Shown here: one piece after another, positions 1 to 8,536 of the stretch | Layout: each line of letters opens with the position of its first letter | Numbering within the stretch: the first letter of the stretch is position 1 | Assembly (NCBI RefSeq): GCF_002128405.1 | Contig: NZ_NETJ01000006.1 | Coordinates: 62,001 to 126,000 of the forward strand | Direction: 5' to 3' | Source: Gottfriedia solisilvae | GTDB taxonomy: Bacteria; Bacillota; Bacilli; Bacillales; Bacillaceae_G | Length of the DNA stretch: 64,000 nucleotides | Translations under genes and position numbers: made by a program | Notes under the pieces: model-generated | What the model saw: the letters and a program-made list of their open reading frames with translations, nothing else | Databases searched by the model: none | What the model was told of the DNA's origin: nothing

Positions 1-1
1 A

Positions 2-253
2 GGTGAGACTCTTTTTTTAGTAGATGTCCGTGAAGATTATGAAGTACAACATGGGAAAATCCCTGAAGCAATTCATATTCCAATGGGAGAAATACCAAGT
101 AAATTAGATGTATTTAATAGGGAAATGGAATATATTTTCATTTGTAAAGCTGGAGTAAGAAGCGAAAATGTGTGTGAATATTTAACAGAGCTTGGATATA
201 AAGCAATCAACATGGAAGGTGGAATGATGGCTTGGGAAGGTGAATTAGATTAA
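2..253 (+). CDS. Rhodanese-like domain protein, C-terminal part (5' end outside window)
   Basis: The reading frame is open from the window edge to TAA at 251. It encodes 83 residues typical of a single rhodanese (sulfurtransferase) domain: LVDVREDYE near the start, IPMGEIP, then the active-site loop ICKAGVRS with the catalytic Cys, and the closing GGMMAWEGELD. Such proteins carry or transfer sulfane sulfur via a Cys persulfide. The N-terminus lies upstream of position 1, so it is unclear whether this is a stand-alone rhodanese or the tail of a fusion. The substrate cannot be told from the sequence. Confidence 0.85.
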   Translation, partial: GETLFLVDVREDYEVQHGKIPEAIHIPMGEIPSKLDVFNREMEYIFICKAGVRSENVCEYLTELGYKAINMEGGMMAWEGELD

Positions 254-579
254 CAACTAATTCAACTTTACTTTTCATTTTTCACATAGTATGATTATTT
301 CAATTAGTTAGATTTCAATGAAAAACACTATAAATAAATAATAGAGGTGCTTTTGTGAGTGCGGTAGGTTCTAAATAGGAAAAATTTAATGAAATAAGCA
401 TGATGTAATAAAGGGGATTTTTGTACATAATCATCCCTTAATTTTGTCATGGATTATTTCTCAATACCTATGAAGATACCTACTATACTTTATAAAGCGT
501 GTAACCATGTTAGGATAACTCTATACTTTTTTGTATTAGTTTATTTTAATGGTAGTTACACATACCTTGTAATGTAAAG

Positions 580-607
580 AAAGCTGCGGTATCTCCGCAG
601 CTTTTTT
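580..607 (+). terminator. Intrinsic terminator
   Basis: A perfect 10-bp stem (AAAGCTGCGG / CCGCAGCTTT) with a TATCT loop is followed by a T run. It lies 330 nt after the rhodanese stop, so it may end that transcript or a short non-coding RNA started within the gap. Confidence 0.8.
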
Positions 608-672
608 AGTTATTTTAAAAGGCTCTTTTCTAAAAGATTGTTGCTTTTTGGATTTAAAACTACAAAGACAAA

Positions 673-798
673 AGTTGATTACAACGGAAAGTGCGAGACT
701 CCTGTGAGAGATGCGGGAAAGGCTGAGACCCTTCATAGCACCGAGGAGGCGTAGCTCTCACCCACTAAAAAGGGAGCATCCTGTAGTTGTAATCAACT
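673..798. repeat. Bacillaceae-type interspersed palindromic repeat, copy 1
   Basis: A 126-bp element bounded by a perfect 13-bp inverted repeat (AGTTGATTACAAC at 673-685, its complement at 786-798). The inside carries the signature GTGCGAGACTCC ... GGCTGAGACC ... GAGGAGGCGTAGCTC ... GAGCATCC. It shares that layout with the copy at 20537-20668. Similar non-coding repeats are common between genes in Bacillaceae; the family assignment is from memory. Confidence 0.75.
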
Positions 799-933
799 AA
801 CGCATTCTTATAGCAACAGTGCATACGAAAACGTCCTTTTAAAAAGGTGAAAACTAATTACAATTCTCATTGGAATCTAATGAGTAGGTATCTTCATTTA
901 TGATCAAAAAAGACATGGTGAGGAGAATAGAAA

Positions 934-2835
934 TTGAACAAGATGACTTACGAAAAGTTACAATATAATGATTTAAAGGAAATGATTAAATCCTATTGTG
1001 TTAGTGGATTAGGAAAACAATTGATTGATCAATTGGAACCAAGCTCAAACATGAAGGTAGTTAAAAACCGTTTAAATGAGACAACGGAAGCAAGGGCAAT
1101 ATTAGATGCAGAAGGTCATGTACCATTTTTAGGAGTTTCAAATATAGAAAATCTAATCAAAAATCTTGAAAAAGGCTTGATTCTTGATCCAAGTGATTTA
1201 GTTAGCATTTCGGATTTTTTAAGAGGATGCAGGAAAATTAAAAAGTTCATGCTTGAAAAAGTCTTTTTTGCACCAGTTTTAGCATCTTATGCGAACTCAA
1301 TGACTGAATTTAAAAAAGTAGAAGAGGAAATTAATTTTTCAATTAAAGGAAGCATGGTTGATTCCGCTGCTAGTAAAGAATTAAGACGTATAAGAAGTAA
1401 TATTGAAACTGTTGAGGAGAAAATTAAAGAACGTTTAAATAAATTTTTAAATAGTAGTACAAATAAGAAATATATACAAGATTTCTTTATTAGTAAGAAG
1501 GATGATCGTTTTACCATTCCAATTAAAGCCTCATTTAAAAACCAGGTAGCAGGAACTGTCGTTGAAGCTTCATCCAAAGGATCAACCGTTTTTATGGAAT
1601 TAAATACAGTTACTAAATTAAATGGAGAACTTTCAATTTTAAAAGCTGAAGAGGCAATGGAAGAATACCAAATTCTAGCTACTCTATCAGGAATGATTTT
1701 AGAGGATATTTATCACATTAATATTAATATGGAATTGATTAGCCAGTATGATATGGTGTTTGCAAAAGCGAAATTTAGCAAGAATATTGGAGGCATTGAG
1801 CCAAAGTTAAATGATTATGGATATATTAAATTATTGAACTGTAAACATCCACTTTTATCCGGAGATGTTGTACCTCTTAACTTTGAAATCGGAACAAATT
1901 ATAGGAGTTTAATTATTACAGGACCGAATGCTGGTGGGAAAACGATTGTACTAAAAACTATTGGATTAATCACATTGGCAGCTATGTCAGGTTTTCACGT
2001 GTGTGCAGCCAAGGAAACTGAAATCTCGGTATTTGAAAATATCTTTGTTGATATTGGTGATAATCAAAGTATTGAAAATGCGCTAAGCACATTTTCATCT
2101 CATATGAAAAACCTGTCTGAAATCATGAAAGCCTCAAATAATAGTACACTTTTACTATTTGATGAGATTGGAAGTGGGACTGAACCGAATGAAGGTGCTG
2201 CCCTTGCTATTTCAATTTTAGAAGAGTTTTATCAAATGGGCTGTATTACAATTGCGACCACTCATTATGGTGAAATCAAACGTTTTTCAGAAATGCATAG
2301 TGATTTTATGAATGCGGCAATGAGATTTAACAATGAAACATTGGAGCCACTATATAAATTAATGATTGGAAAATCCGGGGAAAGTAATGCTTTATGGATT
2401 TCGAGGAAAATGGACATACGAGAAAAAGTGCTGCTAAGAGCAAAGGAATATATGGAAAATAAGGCGTACCATTTAGATAGAGTGAATGAAAGTAAGCTTC
2501 GAAAAACTAAAGTCATCAAAGAGAAGGTAGAAGTGAAGAACGTCTTCCATAAAGGAGATCGTGTAAAATTACTAGACTACGATCAATTCGGAATAATATA
2601 TAAAGAAATAGATAATTTCCATAATGTTATCGTTTATTTTAATGGAGAATTATTAGAAGTAAATGATAAGCGGATTTCATTAGAGGTAAAAGCGACAGAA
2701 TTATATCCAGAAGGATATGATTTGGACACATTGTTTATTGACTATAAAACAAGAAAAATGGAGCATGATATCGAACGTGGTTCGAAAAAAGCACTCCGAA
2801 AAATTCAAAAAGAAATAAGAAAGAATAAAGAGTGA
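934..2835 (+). CDS. MutS2-like DNA-binding ATPase lacking the Smr domain
   Basis: This 633-residue protein has the MutS2 layout: an N-terminal core/clamp region, then a MutS-type ABC ATPase. Walker A GPNAGGKT is at residues 330-337, and the Walker B/signature region LLLFDEIGSGTEPNEG is near 406-421, followed by the ATTHYGEIK switch. Full MutS2 is about 785 residues and ends in an Smr nuclease domain. Here the protein stops after a basic coiled tail (near KKALRKIQKEIRKNK), so endonuclease activity is not expected. The TTG start is chosen because AGGAG at 921-925 is correctly spaced, whereas the ATG at 943 is too far. MutS2 proteins act on recombination intermediates or collided ribosomes; which, if either, applies here is unknown. 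The GNAT gene follows 6 nt downstream. Confidence 0.85.
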   Translation: MNKMTYEKLQYNDLKEMIKSYCVSGLGKQLIDQLEPSSNMKVVKNRLNETTEARAILDAEGHVPFLGVSNIENLIKNLEKGLILDPSDLVSISDFLRGCRKIKKFMLEKVFFAPVLASYANSMTEFKKVEEEINFSIKGSMVDSAASKELRRIRSNIETVEEKIKERLNKFLNSSTNKKYIQDFFISKKDDRFTIPIKASFKNQVAGTVVEASSKGSTVFMELNTVTKLNGELSILKAEEAMEEYQILATLSGMILEDIYHININMELISQYDMVFAKAKFSKNIGGIEPKLNDYGYIKLLNCKHPLLSGDVVPLNFEIGTNYRSLIITGPNAGGKTIVLKTIGLITLAAMSGFHVCAAKETEISVFENIFVDIGDNQSIENALSTFSSHMKNLSEIMKASNNSTLLLFDEIGSGTEPNEGAALAISILEEFYQMGCITIATTHYGEIKRFSEMHSDFMNAAMRFNNETLEPLYKLMIGKSGESNALWISRKMDIREKVLLRAKEYMENKAYHLDRVNESKLRKTKVIKEKVEVKNVFHKGDRVKLLDYDQFGIIYKEIDNFHNVIVYFNGELLEVNDKRISLEVKATELYPEGYDLDTLFIDYKTRKMEHDIERGSKKALRKIQKEIRKNKE

Positions 2836-2841
2836 GGTTAT

Positions 2842-3384
2842 ATGGATTTTATCTTAAGACAAGAACATGAAAACGATTATCTCGAAACAGAAGAAGTTGT
2901 TAGAAAAGCATTTTTGAATGAAACATTTAGTGATAAAACTGAACATAAACTTGTCAGTAGGATTAGAAAATCAGATGCATTTATTCCAGCACTTTCGATC
3001 GTAGCTGAAAAGAATCAGGAAATAGTTGGGCATGTTCTGTTATCAAAAATTACGATAGTGAATGATGAAAATATAGTAAATTCCTTAGCATTAGCGCCAG
3101 TTTCTGTTGAGCCGATGTATCAGAAAAAAGGGATAGGTCATATGTTAATCTCTTGTGCGTTAAAAAAGGCAGTTGATATAGGGTATCAATCAGTCATTGT
3201 TTTAGGGCATAAAGATTATTATCCGAAATTTGGTTTTAAGCCAGCACATTTATGGAATATAAGGGCGCCCTTTGAGGTTCCAAACGATGTATTCATGGCT
3301 TTAGAATTAACAGAAAGAGCACTTAAAAACGTTCAAGGTGTCGTGGTATATTCGAAAGCATTTTTTGAAGAGGATCTTTCGTAA
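2842..3384 (+). CDS. GNAT family N-acetyltransferase (YhbS-like)
   Basis: This 180-residue GNAT-fold protein carries the acetyl-CoA-binding segment VEPMYQKKGIGHMLISCALKKA (residues about 93-114, Q/RxxGxG/A type) and the family feature LGHKDYYPKFGFKPA. It would transfer an acetyl group from acetyl-CoA to an unknown amine, in the cytoplasm. It starts 6 nt after the MutS2-like stop, with GTGAGG as ribosome binding site, so the two genes are probably co-transcribed. A terminator follows at 3409. Confidence 0.85.
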   Translation: MDFILRQEHENDYLETEEVVRKAFLNETFSDKTEHKLVSRIRKSDAFIPALSIVAEKNQEIVGHVLLSKITIVNDENIVNSLALAPVSVEPMYQKKGIGHMLISCALKKAVDIGYQSVIVLGHKDYYPKFGFKPAHLWNIRAPFEVPNDVFMALELTERALKNVQGVVVYSKAFFEEDLS

Positions 3385-3408
3385 AGTTAGTAAATCGATT
3401 TAAAAATA

Positions 3409-3441
3409 GACAGTCCCTTAAAAAAAGGGCTGTCTTTTTTT
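3409..3441 (+). terminator. Intrinsic terminator after the GNAT gene
   Basis: The stem GACAGTCCCTT / AAGGGCTGTC, with one bulged T, is followed by a run of T. It ends the MutS2-like/GNAT unit. Confidence 0.85.
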
Positions 3442-3539
3442 CATTAAAAAGATTAACAATTGGAGTTTCAGCATATATTGTAATAATACCTCATATATTC
3501 TTCATTGAGGTCTGCATAGTTAGAAAGGAGGGGGTTGAT

Positions 3540-3752
3540 TTGCCAAAATCATTGAAAGTTGATATTACGGATAAAGTGATTGGGAAGTTTAAGGATGGAT
3601 ATATAGAATTGTATTCCTCTAAATATTTAATTGGGAAATTCTTTTTTAAAGAAATGGAACAGACTTTCCAATTGGCAGAAGGTTATGTCGAAGAGGACGG
3701 TAGATTTTATTTATTAATCAATTTGCATCACGAACCATCTAATGTACGCTGA
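3540..3752 (+). CDS. Small protein resembling DUF2553 (YusG-like)
   Basis: This 70-residue protein has the pattern KVDITDKVIGKFKDGYIELY ... IGKFFF ... EGYVEEDGRFYLL. From memory this resembles the small DUF2553/YusG family of unknown function. The TTG start at 3540 has an excellent AAAGGAGGG ribosome binding site about 9 nt upstream, which argues that it is translated. It has no signal peptide or membrane segment. It sits alone after a terminator, with another small frame just downstream. Confidence 0.6.
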   Translation: MPKSLKVDITDKVIGKFKDGYIELYSSKYLIGKFFFKEMEQTFQLAEGYVEEDGRFYLLINLHHEPSNVR

Positions 3753-3780
3753 AAGACCTTAATTTAGGGACGGTGAATTT

Positions 3781-3993
3781 GTGTTAAAGACAAATAAATA
3801 TGACGAAGAGCATGAGATATATTTCGCAAAATCGCTGGTAAAGTTATTAAAAATAAACAAAAAAATAGAGAAGTATTACGCTAAAAATAATTTAGTCATA
3901 TTAATTGAGAGAAGATATGATCAAATCTTATGCTTTTCAAAAAATGATAGGACCAAACGAAAAAATGGTATTCGTTCGGTCCTTTGTTTATAA
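3781..3993 (+). CDS. Possible small protein, unrecognised
   Basis: A 70-residue frame with a GTG start and only a weak GGGACGGTG ribosome binding site. The product is Lys/Tyr-rich with no recognisable domain. Its last 15 codons run through the stem-loop at 3949-3983, which looks like the terminator of the convergent ytfP gene. Either the true gene ends in the terminator or the frame is accidental. Confidence 0.35.
   Translation: MLKTNKYDEEHEIYFAKSLVKLLKINKKIEKYYAKNNLVILIERRYDQILCFSKNDRTKRKNGIRSVLCL
3949..3983. terminator. Terminator hairpin, mainly for the convergent minus-strand ytfP
   Basis: The arms AGGACC-A-AACGAA and TTCGTT-C-GGTCCT pair with one mismatch. On the minus strand the stem is followed shortly by a T-rich run, which fits a ytfP terminator. 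The plus-strand tail is weaker. Confidence 0.65.
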
Positions 3994-3998
3994 ATATA

Positions 3999-5264
3999 TT
4001 AAAAAGTTGCATATTCAGCGGCAGATGCACCAGCTAGTCTACCAGTTACAAATGCAGCGGTGATATTATACCCACCAGTATAGCCGTGAATATCTAATAA
4101 TTCTCCACAAAAATATAAACCATTCATTAATTTCGAAGACATTTCTTTTGGGTGAACCTCTTTCGTTGATACTCCGCCTCCAGTAACGAATGCTTTTTCA
4201 ATAGATAGCGTACCATTAACGACAAATGAAAAACCTTTAAACGATTGGACAAGCTCTCTAATTTTGAGCGTACTAATTTCATTACATGGCGATGATTCTT
4301 CTATTCCGTTTTTTGCTAATAAAAATAGTAAGTAACGTTCAGGTGCTAAACCTTTTAAAACGTTTTTAATTGCTTTTTTAGGTTCATTTTTTACAATCTT
4401 CATTGTCTCTTGGAATAAATTTTCTTCATTTTGTTCTGGGAATAAATCGATCGCCATTGTTACATTTTTTGTATTGAATTTTTGTTGCACTTTATACACA
4501 AATTGGCTACAACGTAGAGCTGCCGGACCAGAAATACCAAAATGAGTGAAAAGCATGTCCATCTTATGTGAGATTACTTTTTTACCTTTCGGATTTAAAA
4601 CGCTTAATTCAATATCTCTTAACGCCAAACCTTGCAAAGTTTTACGTTGAATGAAATCCTCAGAGGAAGTAATTGGAACCTCAGTCGGGAATAATTCAGT
4701 GATTGTGTGCCCAGCTTTCTTTGCCCAAGCATAACCATCTCCAGTAGAACCGGTGTGTGGAACTGATTTCCCTCCTACTGCAAGAACTACACTTTTCGCG
4801 TTAATAACTGTACGATCATTTAACAAAATCCCTACAACTTTACCATTTTCATATAGTACGTCTTTAACAGTTCTATTGATTTGAATATCAACATGATGTT
4901 TTTTTAACTTTTGAAGTAATGCTTCAAGAACAGATTTGGAGTCGTTAGAAACAGGGAACATTCTTCCGTGATCTTCTTCTTTTAACGCAACTCCCATGTT
5001 TTCAAAAAACTGAATGATATCTTCATTATTATAAATTGAAAACGCACTAAATAAGAAACGTCCGTTTCCAGGTATATGTTTAATAACTTCTTCAACAGGT
5101 AAGCGATTTGTTACGTTACAACGCCCACCACCTGAAATAAGTAGCTTTTGCCCAAGTTTACTTCCTTTTTCAAGCAAAAGTACTTTTGCCTTTTTTTCAG
5201 CGGCACTAATGGCAGCCATTAATCCAGACGTGCCGCCACCTATTACAATCACATCATAGTTCAT
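3999..5264 (-). CDS. ytfP: FAD-dependent oxidoreductase, HI0933/YtfP family
   Basis: A 421-residue flavoprotein. The N-terminal dinucleotide-binding motif [16 protein letters not shown] is at residues 3-18, followed by [10 protein letters not shown], the conserved [14 protein letters not shown] block, and a C-terminal [19 protein letters not shown]. It matches B. subtilis YtfP closely in sequence and length (about 420). The exact substrate of this family is unknown. An upstream in-frame ATG would add 13 residues, but the family starts at the MNYDVIV methionine. It is divergent from murJ, as expected for the ytfP-ytgP pair. Confidence 0.9.
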   Translation of the reverse strand: MNYDVIVIGGGTSGLMAAISAAEKKAKVLLLEKGSKLGQKLLISGGGRCNVTNRLPVEEVIKHIPGNGRFLFSAFSIYNNEDIIQFFENMGVALKEEDHGRMFPVSNDSKSVLEALLQKLKKHHVDIQINRTVKDVLYENGKVVGILLNDRTVINAKSVVLAVGGKSVPHTGSTGDGYAWAKKAGHTITELFPTEVPITSSEDFIQRKTLQGLALRDIELSVLNPKGKKVISHKMDMLFTHFGISGPAALRCSQFVYKVQQKFNTKNVTMAIDLFPEQNEENLFQETMKIVKNEPKKAIKNVLKGLAPERYLLFLLAKNGIEESSPCNEISTLKIRELVQSFKGFSFVVNGTLSIEKAFVTGGGVSTKEVHPKEMSSKLMNGLYFCGELLDIHGYTGGYNITAAFVTGRLAGASAAEYATF

Positions 5265-5413
5265 TTTTTCACTACTTTCATTACAAATTGTTTCATAAAG
5301 CATAACATTATTTCAAATAAGCTCCAACTTCTTACCTATTTTTAATTTTTTCTTTTTATATGAATATGGTAAGATAGATTAGTTAGTTTGATCGAATTAG
5401 TAGGAGGCAGTTT

Positions 5414-7036
5414 ATGTCAGATTCAAAATTGCTACGTGGTACCTTTATTTTAACTGCTGGAACTTTTTTTATAAAATTTTTAGGGATGATTTATACATTC
5501 CCGTTTTTTGCTTTAGTTGGTACGCAAGGTTCTGCATTATATAATTATGGTTATGTTCCATATACATTATTCATTAGTATCGCAACTGCAGGTGTTCCTT
5601 TAGCAGTAGCGAAGTTCGTTTCAAAGTATAATGCAATAGAAGAATATGAAACAAGTAGACGATTATTTCACGCTAGTCAACTACTATTAATATGTACAGG
5701 CTTTTTAGCTTTCCTAGTTTTATATTGTATCGCTCCAATTATTGCACCATTGATGCTTCCAAAGGATACGCATGGAAATAGTGTTGAAGATGTAGTAGGA
5801 GTAATAAGGATTGTTAGTACAGCTTTAATATTTGTGCCTTCTCAAAGTTTATATAGAGGATTTTTCCAAGGGCACCAGTCTATGGGACCAACAACTGTAT
5901 CACAATTATTTGAACAAGTAGTTAGAATTGTATTTACTTTAGTTGGAAGTTACTTAATCCTGAAGGTTTTTGGTGGAACAATTACTCAAGCAATTGGGTT
6001 ATCTACTTTTGCAGCTACATTAGGTGCAATTGGAGGATTATTAATTTTATTTTGGTATTGGAAAAAAAGAAAAACTCATTTAGATGAATTACTTCCGAAA
6101 TCAAAAGGGAATATCCATCCTACCAATAAGGAAATGTTTAAAGAATTATTTTCATATTCGATTCCGTATGTATTTGTTGGGCTAGCAATTCCTTTATATC
6201 AGCTTATTGATCAATTTACATATAATCGAACAATGGAATCGATTGGTTTAAAAGAAATCGCCGAATCGACATACGTAATGTTTTCATTTACAAGTCACAA
6301 ATTAGTCATGATTCCTGTTTCTCTTGCGACTGCTTTTGGATTGACATTAGTACCCGCAATAACAGAAGCATTTGTAAATAAAAATGAAAAAAAATTACAT
6401 AGTCAAATTACACAAACATACCAGGTTGTGTTCTTTTTAACACTACCAGCAGTCGTTGGTATTTCAGTTTTAGCGGAACCGATGTATAGCGCATTCTATG
6501 AAAAAAGTCAGCTTGGTGGTATAATCCTAGGTTTCTACGCACCGGTTGCATTATTATATTCTTTATTTACAGTTAATGTTGCAATTCTACAAGGATTAGA
6601 CAGACAAAGATATGCAATTAAAGGTCTAATCTATGGAGTTATCATAAAAATCGCACTTAACGTACCTTTAATTTATCTACTTCAAACAAAAGGAGCGATT
6701 TTAGCAACAGCATTGGGCTATATGTTTTCTATCGGCTATAATTTCTATTATATTAAAAAATACGCAAATTTTTCTTTTAATAGGGTATTAAGACGAATCC
6801 TATTTATGATTATTCTGTCAGCTATAATGGCAGGTGCAGTATTTATAGTCGAACAATTTTTAGGTATATGGTTCACATATAATGATGGCAGACTCGTTTC
6901 AATGATTTTAGTTTTAATTGGCGCTGCTGTTGGTGCAGTAGTTTATTTAGGCGTTGCATATAAATTAAACTTATTTGAAATTATATTAGGAACTAGACTT
7001 ACAAATCGTTTATTTAAAAGAGTAAAACGAGGATAA
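5414..7036 (+). CDS. murJ: MurJ-type lipid II flippase (YtgP), MOP superfamily
   Basis: A 540-residue polytopic membrane protein of the polysaccharide-exporter (MOP) superfamily, with about 14 hydrophobic segments. The N-terminus reads LRGTFILTAGTFFIKFLGMI. A basic loop KKRKTHLDELLPKSKG sits near residue 215, and cytosolic charged residues close the C-terminus. B. subtilis YtgP, which this matches, is the MurJ lipid II flippase that moves the peptidoglycan precursor across the membrane. SpoVB-like relatives are the main alternative, but the divergent ytfP neighbour supports YtgP. It has an AGGAGG ribosome binding site and a terminator at 7047. Confidence 0.88.
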   Translation: MSDSKLLRGTFILTAGTFFIKFLGMIYTFPFFALVGTQGSALYNYGYVPYTLFISIATAGVPLAVAKFVSKYNAIEEYETSRRLFHASQLLLICTGFLAFLVLYCIAPIIAPLMLPKDTHGNSVEDVVGVIRIVSTALIFVPSQSLYRGFFQGHQSMGPTTVSQLFEQVVRIVFTLVGSYLILKVFGGTITQAIGLSTFAATLGAIGGLLILFWYWKKRKTHLDELLPKSKGNIHPTNKEMFKELFSYSIPYVFVGLAIPLYQLIDQFTYNRTMESIGLKEIAESTYVMFSFTSHKLVMIPVSLATAFGLTLVPAITEAFVNKNEKKLHSQITQTYQVVFFLTLPAVVGISVLAEPMYSAFYEKSQLGGIILGFYAPVALLYSLFTVNVAILQGLDRQRYAIKGLIYGVIIKIALNVPLIYLLQTKGAILATALGYMFSIGYNFYYIKKYANFSFNRVLRRILFMIILSAIMAGAVFIVEQFLGIWFTYNDGRLVSMILVLIGAAVGAVVYLGVAYKLNLFEIILGTRLTNRLFKRVKRG

Positions 7037-7046
7037 TTAACATATT

Positions 7047-7080
7047 GTGAACCATTTGAAAGAAAATGGTTCACTTTTTT
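7047..7080 (+). terminator. Intrinsic terminator after murJ
   Basis: The stem GTGAACCATTT / AAATGGTTCAC is followed by seven or more T. Confidence 0.9.
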
Positions 7081-7140
7081 TAAATTAGTTTTGTTAAAAA
7101 AGAGTGTTGAGGTATCATATAATCAACTCGTATTACATAA

Positions 7141-7212
7141 ACGATGCTCTCCTATCGGAGTAGCGGGAAAGACCACAGGCAGAAATCGCTGGGTGCAGCG
7201 TAGCCTGTAACA
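7141..7212. repeat. Degenerate copy of the palindromic interspersed repeat
   Basis: The blocks ATGCTCTCCTAT-CGGAGTAGCGGGAAAG and CAGGCAGAAATCGCTGG, then GCAGCGTAGCCTG, follow the order of blocks in the repeats at 673-798 and 20537-20668, but with many differences. It lies just before the pseudouridine synthase gene. The identification rests on eye alignment only. Confidence 0.5.
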
Positions 7213-7238
7213 AAATTAGAAAGACTAGGTGTATGATC

Positions 7239-7961
7239 ATGAGAATCGATAAAATATTAGCAAACATGGGTTATGGTAGTAGAAAAGAAGTAAAAGGTTT
7301 GTTAAAACAAGGTGTTGTGAAAATAGGAGATAATATTGTAAAAAGTCCAAAGGAGCATGTCGATTTAGACAATCAAGTGGTTTCTGTTAATGGCGAGGTT
7401 GTAGTGTATAAAGAGTATGTTTATTTAATGATGAATAAACCACCAGGCGTTATTTCTTCAACTGAGGACTCAGAGCATGAAACGGTGATTGGATTATTAG
7501 AATATGAAGATATTATTTTTGATCCATTTCCTGTAGGTCGTCTTGATAAGGATACTGAAGGGTTATTATTAATTACAAATGATGGACAATTAGCGCATCA
7601 ATTACTTTCACCTAAAAAGCATGTACCAAAGAAATATTATGCTACAATCGATGGAATCGTTACTGAAGAGGACATAAAAGCATTTGAACAAGGTGTAACA
7701 CTTGATGATGGTTATGAAACGAAACCTGGTTACTTAACAATTCTTACTTCAGGCCAAGAATCAGAGATCGAGCTAGTCATCATGGAAGGCAAATTCCATC
7801 AAGTAAAAAGAATGTTTGAAGCAGTGGGCAAGACAGTAACTTATTTAAAGAGATTAGAAATGGGACCATTAAAGTTAGATGAAACATTGGAGTTAGGTGA
7901 ATATAGAGAATTAACTGATGAGGAACTTGAATTACTAAGATCAGTAAATGAAGAAAAATAA
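7239..7961 (+). CDS. ytzG: RsuA-type rRNA pseudouridine synthase (YtzG)
   Basis: A 240-residue protein with an N-terminal S4 RNA-binding domain (MRIDKILANMGYGSRKEVK, residues 1-60) and a RsuA/RluB-type catalytic domain. The catalytic motif is VGRLDKDTEGLLLITNDG, with the active Asp in RLD; GKFHQVKRMFEAVGK lies near the C-terminus. It would isomerise a uridine in rRNA, by family most likely in 16S rRNA. The ATG at 7239 is preferred over the ATG at 7233 because AGGT lies 8 nt upstream. Confidence 0.9.
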   Translation: MRIDKILANMGYGSRKEVKGLLKQGVVKIGDNIVKSPKEHVDLDNQVVSVNGEVVVYKEYVYLMMNKPPGVISSTEDSEHETVIGLLEYEDIIFDPFPVGRLDKDTEGLLLITNDGQLAHQLLSPKKHVPKKYYATIDGIVTEEDIKAFEQGVTLDDGYETKPGYLTILTSGQESEIELVIMEGKFHQVKRMFEAVGKTVTYLKRLEMGPLKLDETLELGEYRELTDEELELLRSVNEEK

Positions 7962-7968
7962 CGTAGAA

Positions 7969-8016
7969 AAAACACGTATCTTGATTAGACGTCAGACCAA
8001 TCAAGATACGTGTTTT
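7969..8016. terminator. Strong bidirectional terminator between ytzG and ytzE
   Basis: An 18-bp perfect stem (AAAACACGTATCTTGATT and its complement) with a 12-nt loop. A-rich and T-rich flanks let it serve both convergent genes. Confidence 0.9.
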
Positions 8017-8028
8017 CTTTACGTTTAA

Positions 8029-8250
8029 TTATGAAGTTGCTTTTACTTTTTTCCCTGTTACGGCCCACTTTCCCCTACTAGGACTATAAACTAGATTATT
8101 AAACTCTAAAATGTTTAAATCACGTTGGATTGTTCTAGGTGTTATACCAAACTCCTCCACTAGGTCTTTTGTAGAAACGGTACCATTTTCACTAATATAC
8201 ATGTAGATGGCTTTAATACGAGTTAGCATTCGAGAAGTTCCAGAATTCAA
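8029..8250 (-). CDS. ytzE: Small DeoR-type HTH protein (YtzE)
   Basis: A 73-residue protein that is essentially one winged helix of the DeoR type: IYMYISENGTVSTKDLVEEFGITPRTIQRDLNIL, then a wing with NLVYSPSRGKWAV. It has no effector domain, so it may act as a minimal repressor. The TTG start has GGAG about 8 nt upstream. It lies divergent from pepV with a 286-nt shared upstream region, so control of pepV or itself is possible. That is inference from position only. Confidence 0.8.
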   Translation of the reverse strand: MNSGTSRMLTRIKAIYMYISENGTVSTKDLVEEFGITPRTIQRDLNILEFNNLVYSPSRGKWAVTGKKVKATS

Positions 8251-8536
8251 AAAACCACTCCTTTTACCGCTAGATTGATCTCATAACAGGTTGAAAAATA
8301 TATTACTAGATTAAGCTATATTTTCATTGTACTCTTTTTCAGAAGATTCATAACAAAATTTATGAAAATTATACAAAAATTTAATGAAAATTTGTGCAAA
8401 CGTAATCACTAAATGAGTTTCAGGTAATATATTCTACAAAGATTGTCATAATCCTTCTTTTTTCGTTCCAATTATAAAGAAATTATGATTAAATTTTAGA
8501 AGATGATAGAATATCTACATATAAGGAGGTTTTTTT

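Larger units (their letters stand above)
254..933. other. 680-bp intergenic region: terminator, palindromic repeat, long-range inverted repeat
   Basis: No credible gene is seen here; a 66-residue minus-strand frame covers the repeat and has no supporting ribosome binding site. The gap holds a strong terminator hairpin (580-607), a 126-bp palindromic repeat (673-798) and a perfect 15-bp inverted repeat (470-484 and 883-897) that brackets both. Confidence 0.6.

Noticed and set aside
536-736. 66-residue minus-strand frame before the MutS2-like gene
   Set aside because: It runs across a terminator and the palindromic repeat, has no good ribosome binding site and shows no recognisable protein features.
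1287-1577. Minus-strand frame inside the MutS2-like gene
   Set aside because: It is a mirror of the conserved coding strand without initiation signals.
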